64,000 nt of DNA from Apiosordaria backusii (lineage: Eukaryota; Ascomycota; Sordariomycetes; Sordariales; Lasiosphaeriaceae): contig JAUKTV010000007.1 of assembly GCA_030549205.1 (NCBI GenBank), positions 1,364,001-1,428,000 of the forward strand, in the 5' to 3' direction. Below the pieces are notes generated by a model that searched no databases, had not been told where the DNA came from, and was given only the letters and a program-made list of their open reading frames with translations. Made by a program: the position numbers and the translations under genes. Shown piece by piece: positions 59,278 through 64,000 of this stretch (within the stretch, counting starts at the first letter, position 1; each line of letters starts with the position of its first letter).

Positions 59278-59499
59278 AAGGTTAAAGATTTGTTTGCCTA
59301 TATAGTAAACTCTTATAACCTAACTTTAAAGGTCTTTAAAGACTTTAATAATAATAATAATAATAAAGGTACTTATATAGTATCTATAGGGCCTATTAAA
59401 GGTATTAAAAGTATTAAAGATAAGGCCTTAATAGTACTTTCTTTAAGGAATGCCTTTCTATATAATACTAAGTTTACTAACTATATTATTAATAATTAA
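59278..59499 (+). pseudogene. Copia polyprotein remnant, protease-type segment
   Basis: An open stretch of about 70 codons. GTYIVSIGPIKGIKSIKDKA and LSLRNAFLYNTKFTNYI line up with the block after the protease active site in copia polyproteins (G-I-G-T-V ... L-x-N-V-L-Y-x-P-x-x-x-x-N-L). Ends at TAA by RIP. Confidence 0.55.
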
Positions 59500-61719
59500 A
59501 AATAGTTTACTAACTATAAGTTTAATAATAGCTTATTATGGACAATTTATATAAAAGAAGGTCTTCTAACGTTTAAAGGCTTTAAAACCATTATATTTAT
59601 AGTACTTTTATAGAAAGAACCTTCTAAATATACTAAACTTAAGTTTAAAAATGCTCTATATATTCTTTAATTTAATATTAACCTTTTTAGTAATGTACTA
59701 TATTATAAAGCTAGCAGTTAGGTTAAAAAGAAAGTACTATATAAGCTTAATAAGGCCTTAATAACAGTATTTAATTTTAAGGTTTTAAGCTTCTTTTTAA
59801 AATTATAGAAGGTAAAAAGGCCTATTATTTACTATAATATAAGTTTTAATATTACTAGTTAAAAGCAAAAATTAATAGTTAAGCTTTTTAATAAGCCTTT
59901 ATTTTAAAAAGATAGCTATTTAAAGGTTAATTTAAACCTTCGAAGGCTTAGTAATAGGCCTATAGAACTAAATAGTAATAATATTATTAGCTTTAATTTA
60001 AATGTTTAAAAGGTAAAGCCCTATAAGCTTAAAAGGTTTAAGTCTAACTATAAAGAAGGCTGTAGTTAAGGTATATTTAAAGGAATAAAGCTTTTTTAAC
60101 TTATAAAAGGCCTTAATAGTTTAAATAACTTTAGCTTTAAAGGATTTAATTAAGATAGATCCATTAAAGAGCTCTGTAAGTTTAGAAAAGGCCCTAATAG
60201 TTTAAATAACCTTAGCTTATTTAATTAAAAAGAGATTTAAGGAGATTATATACTTAAAGAAGCTATTAAAAATATCCTTAATACCGCTATAGACTACTAT
60301 AGTAAATTACTTTAAATAGTATTAAAATAATATATTAGGCTAAGTTATATAGGCCTAATATTGCTAAAAAGGATCAGTAAAATTACTACTAAGCTTTTAA
60401 ATTTAAATTAAATAAAAGAAGTAGATTTTTAATATTCAGTTTATAATAAAGCTAAGGTAGTAAAAAGGCTTTAATTTTTTACTATTCCAGACCCTTTTAA
60501 GGTTTTAGATTCTATTAAAAACAATACTTTTAAAATTAAGCTTATATCCTATAATAGGCTTTCTATAGTGTTAATTTTAATAAACCGAAAATCCTAATTT
60601 AAGTAGGCCTTTTACTTATTAAACGCTAAAGAACTAACTATACTAAACGCTATTAAAGGCTTTTTTAAAGGCTTAAAGAATTACTATAACCGGTATTCTA
60701 TCTATTTTTACTATAACGGTAAGAAAGAAATTAACTATAAATTATAGGCCTAGTTTTCTATTAAAGGTATTGAATTTTCTACTTTTAAGCCCTATATTTA
60801 TAAACAAAATAGCCTAATTAAATACTCTATTAAAGTATTTTTAGACAAGTTATAGGCTATAATAGTATTATTATAGCTTCTTTAATACTTATAATACTAT
60901 ATAGCATCTATAGTATTTAAATTAGTGAACTATATAGTAGTTAGTAATAGGGACTTAACTTTCTATTAAACGCTCTATAATAAATTAAAGCCTTTCCTTT
61001 CCTATAAGCTAGATTTAAGCTAATTTAAGGCTATAGGTTCTTTTATAAAGCTTCTTATTCCTATTAAAAAAAGGTTTAAAGCTTTAAAGCTATAAGCCTA
61101 TATAGAATTTAATAAGCTATTAGCTGTCTTTAAAAGTAAGACTTATTAAATATAAATACCGGCTAAAAAGGTAATAGTAAAATCTTTCTTTATTAATATA
61201 GTAAATAAGTCTATTGTAATTTAAAGTATTACTGCTATTTTAAAAGGAGATTTAAGTTAAGAAAGGGTAAAGCTATTATAATTAATAAATAAAAATAGTA
61301 ACTTATATTTTAAATATAACTTAGTCAGCTAATTAAGTTTAGAAATTAGCTAATAGGCTAATATTAAAAACTTCTTTAATAGTAAGCCAATTAATAGGCC
61401 TATTATAATTTAAAAGGCTATAATTAATAATAGCTTAAAGCCTTTTAATAGGCCTATTATAGGCTTTAAGGCTGGCTTAAAACCTTCTATTAAAGACTAC
61501 TTATTAATAGAAGTAAAAGAACTATACTTAAATATAGATAAAGATATTAAAATAAATACTAGCTAATTTATTAAATCAATATTAACTAAGGCTAAGGCCT
61601 ATTATTATAAGGCCTTTAAAGGTCTTTTTAGTATTAGTTTAGTACTTTAAATATTAAAATAAGTATTAAAAAACCTTAAGAAATCCTATTAGCTAAAGGC
61701 TATATATAGTAAATTTAAA

Positions 61720-62070
61720 TAAATAGTTAATTAAGGAACCTTTAAGTTCTTTCTTTAAAGTGCTTTCCTTAAGGACCGTATATTATTAACTAATAGGTTA
61801 ATACTATATAAAAAGACCGATAAAGAAAATAGGCTTTTAAAGTTTAAGGATAAGTTAATTATTAAAGGATTTTTGTAAAAGAAAGGCCTAGATTTTATAA
61901 AGACCTTTACCTTTACTACTATACTACTTACTTAATATATACTATTAATTATAGTAGCTTTATTAGATTAAGAAATAAAGCAGATCGATTTTATAAAGGC
62001 ATTTTTAATAGCTATTTAAAAGAGAAAAATTATATAGCTATACTTAAAAGCTTCTATAAGTTCTATTAAT
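61720..62070 (+). pseudogene. Copia reverse-transcriptase remnant
   Basis: With stops read as lost Trp/Gln codons, the plus strand gives KTDKENRLLKFKDKLIIKGF, KKGLDFIKTFTFTT and EIKQIDFIKAFLIAI. These are the standard copia blocks (K-x-R-L-V-x-K-G-F; D-x-x-x-A-F-L-N-G). No product is possible. Confidence 0.7.
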
Positions 62071-62632
62071 TAGCAGACTTAGCTATTAAAGTAAAGTTAT
62101 ATAAGTAAAGCTTTAAGCTTAAAACTAGTTAAATAATTTGCCTTTTTAAAGCCCTATATAGCTTAAAGTAAAGCTTTAAACTTTAATAAGCTAAACTTAC
62201 TAAGCTATTAAAAGAAGAGGGTTTTATAGTACTAATTTCTAACTTTACTGTCTTTTATAATCTTAAAGTTAGGATTTTTATAGTAATCTATATTAATAAT
62301 TATTTAATTATAAGCTTTAATAAGGCCTATATTTAATAGTTTAAGAAAAGTTTAAATAAGGTTTACTTAATAAAAGATAAAAGGCCAGCTTTCTTCTTTT
62401 TAAAGGTTTAAATAATAAAGGATAGGCATTGCTTTCTTTTATAGTTTAGCTAAACTTAATATATATAGAAGGTAATTAAAACCTTTAGCTTTAAAAATAG
62501 CTAAGAAATACTAATTCCCTTATAGTCTAAAATAGTAGCCTAATATAAAGATCCTAAATTAAAAGAAAGCCCTATAAGTAAGTTAAATTATATACTATTT
62601 TAATATATAGTAAGTATTATAATATATTTAAT

Positions 62633-63098
62633 TGTTAAACTAGGTCCCTGTAAGGCCTAAGTTTACAGTGGGTGGCTGCTATTATACTATGTAGTGGAAG
62701 CTTTAGTTGAAAAGCCTACCCGTCAGCTACCCGGCACTTACCCGGCACCTTACTTCACTGTAGGGCTATTTAAAGGCCTGCATCCCGCTAACCAGTAGGC
62801 TAAACTGCCTGTAATTTTATATTTAGGCTACTAAGGCTTACTACTATAGGCAGTATAAAAGGTCAAGTACAAACCCTACTATAGAGATTATTACAGTGGA
62901 TTTATAAAAGGCTAGTACTACAATACAATTATTTACCCACTATATTTCTATCCTGCAGCACCTATAAGGTGCTGTATTCTAGTACCCCAGCACTGAGCTA
63001 TAGATATCGCGCGTAAGACTTCCGCTACACTGTAAGCTAGTATGTAAGCACTAATTACAGGGCCCTTAGGCCTGTAATTGGCCATACCTATTCCAATA
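62633..63098 (+). repeat. Copia-A 3' LTR (466 bp)
   Basis: Same ends as the 5' LTR but shorter, and clearly less RIP-mutated (keeps CCCGGCACTTACCCGGCACC at about 62718-62737). Confidence 0.82.
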
Positions 63099-63103
63099 TA
63101 AGT

Positions 63104-64000
63104 ATATCGATGATCATAGTATTGTGTTCATCTCCTAGAGTTATGCTTAGAATTGCCTGGCCATGGAACTTTTGCAATTAGTGTTGGCTAAGTGGTCTGA
63201 GGAAACTAGTATGGTCTTTTTTAAGGAAAAGTACGCCGTTATATACTTCGACCCTACTTAGACCTGTACTTTAAAGTCTCTTTAAAACGAATGTAACCTG
63301 GCCGGCACCTCTAGAGACTACTACTGCCGCCTCTTACTAAACATTTCCGGCCTACCTCTAAATGCAGCGAAGAGTGTATTAAAGATCCTCGGCATTTAGA
63401 TCTACTATAAGCTTAAATAGGATAACCACATTTCTTACATTGAGCGTAAGGTTAGAGCCGCTATAGACAGTTAGAGGGGCATTTAAGGCTCTATTTAGGG
63501 CATAAATTAGGGCTATGTAGACTTTTTACCTTATTAAGATCCGACCGATTATTATATATACTGCAGTTATTTAGTTTATACCTTCGTTATAGTCGTTTAC
63601 CCCTTTATTACTTAATAGGCTTAGAAGGCTTAAATAACAGTGCCTTTATAGGGTAACTAGGGCGTTTTTAAGGATCCCTTATTAAGCGTTATTAAAGGAG
63701 CTCTATATTTAGCCTATTGCGATTGAGTTAAAATGGCTTATACTAACAACGTAAGTACGAAATATTAAGATATACTTTAAAAGATAACTTATTGATTTAC
63801 AGACTAAACCATTTACTTACAGTCTAGTAGGTTAGGGCTTAATAAAATCTAAAAATGCTGGACTTTATTTACATCCTTTCTATCTATTATATTATAACGC
63901 CGAATCCTTCCTATTAAATGCCATTCTCAACTAGAAATGCCTTAACGAAGATCTAATAAATATAAAGGTAGCGATTAGAAAGGTAGCGACCAATGCAATA
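63104..64000 (+). mobile_element. Tad-like LINE, continuation right of the copia insertion (3' end outside window)
   Basis: The last base before copia-A (T56742) and bases 63104-63105 rebuild codon TAT, followed by ATC GAT GAT: the YIDD catalytic box, in the same frame as the left part. The frame continues with RIP-type stops through LLLNISGLPLNAAKSVLKI and HISYIERKVRAAIDS, the thumb-region pattern of Tad/CR1 reverse transcriptases. It runs off the window. Confidence 0.78.

Larger units (their letters stand above)
56743..63098 (+). mobile_element. Ty1/copia retrotransposon copy A with both LTRs, RIP-mutated
   Basis: Bounded by direct repeats starting TGTTAAACTAGG (56743 and 62633) and ending CCTATTCYAATA (57576 and 63098), the final TA being RIP-altered CA. 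Perfect 5-bp duplication TAAGT at 56738-56742 and 63099-63103. Internal order is a protease-type segment (about 59278-59500) and then reverse transcriptase (about 61720-62070), the copia order, on the plus strand. The internal region ends at the reverse-transcriptase C-terminus with no RNase H or polypurine tract, so it is an internally deleted copy. All coding parts carry stops. Confidence 0.85.

Overview
The window is chromosomal DNA of a filamentous ascomycete, most likely a Sordariomycete. Genes carry short introns with fungal splice signals, and the best-conserved products (a NIT4/NirA regulator, an ARG-14-type N-acetylglutamate synthase, Ku70, V-ATPase subunit e) have close Neurospora-type relatives. 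The right half is extremely AT-rich, nearly without CpA/TpG and full of TpA, which is the footprint of repeat-induced point mutation (RIP). The species is not determined.

Left half (1-31.1 kb), ordinary gene-dense DNA: C-terminal scrap of an unknown protein (3-167); V-ATPase subunit e (600-988, -); a beta-hydroxyacid dehydrogenase (1395-2370, -); mitochondrial N-acetylglutamate synthase (3331-5421, +); a GVP36-like BAR protein (5879-7258, +); intron-containing tRNA-Ala(AGC) (7660-7744, +); LSm4 (8338-8972, +); a mitochondrial PPR-like protein whose frame is broken three times (9465-11636, +); an acidic orphan (11811-12620, -); the nitrate regulator nit-4/nirA (14162-16891, +); an HIT-domain protein with a long acidic extension (17350-19320, -); an MFS transporter (19830-21728, -); ferrochelatase (22934-24308, -), divergent from Ku70 (24895-26968, +); and a Q-rich Zn-cluster protein (27685-31087, +). 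These are mostly unlinked housekeeping functions; no secondary-metabolite cluster is visible.

A gene-free transition (31.1-32.4 kb) leads into about 31.6 kb of RIP-degraded, nested transposons. Comparison of copies within the window gives an insertion order. A Ty1/copia copy on the minus strand (copia-B, 38.49-42.38 kb and 55.49-55.84 kb) was split by a Ty3/gypsy element (42384-55493, 647-bp LTRs) and cut by a Tad-like LINE (from 55.84 kb to beyond the window end). A second copia copy (copia-A, 56743-63098, target duplication TAAGT) landed inside the LINE, in the codon for the Tyr of the reverse transcriptase YIDD box. A roughly 950-bp element without terminal repeats occurs twice (33658-35286, 43235-44189), each copy with its own 12-14 bp target duplication. 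Two GC-normal solo LTRs (34154-34831, TSD TATAA; 41514-41915, TSD ACCTA) sit inside RIP-wrecked hosts and look younger than the RIP.

The most unusual material is this transposon stack: the un-RIPped solo LTRs, the unclassified 950-bp element, and the LTR pair of unequal length. Gene-level oddities are the three-fold frame break in the PPR gene, the HIT fusion, an atypically spaced Zn cluster, and a probable GC-AG intron.
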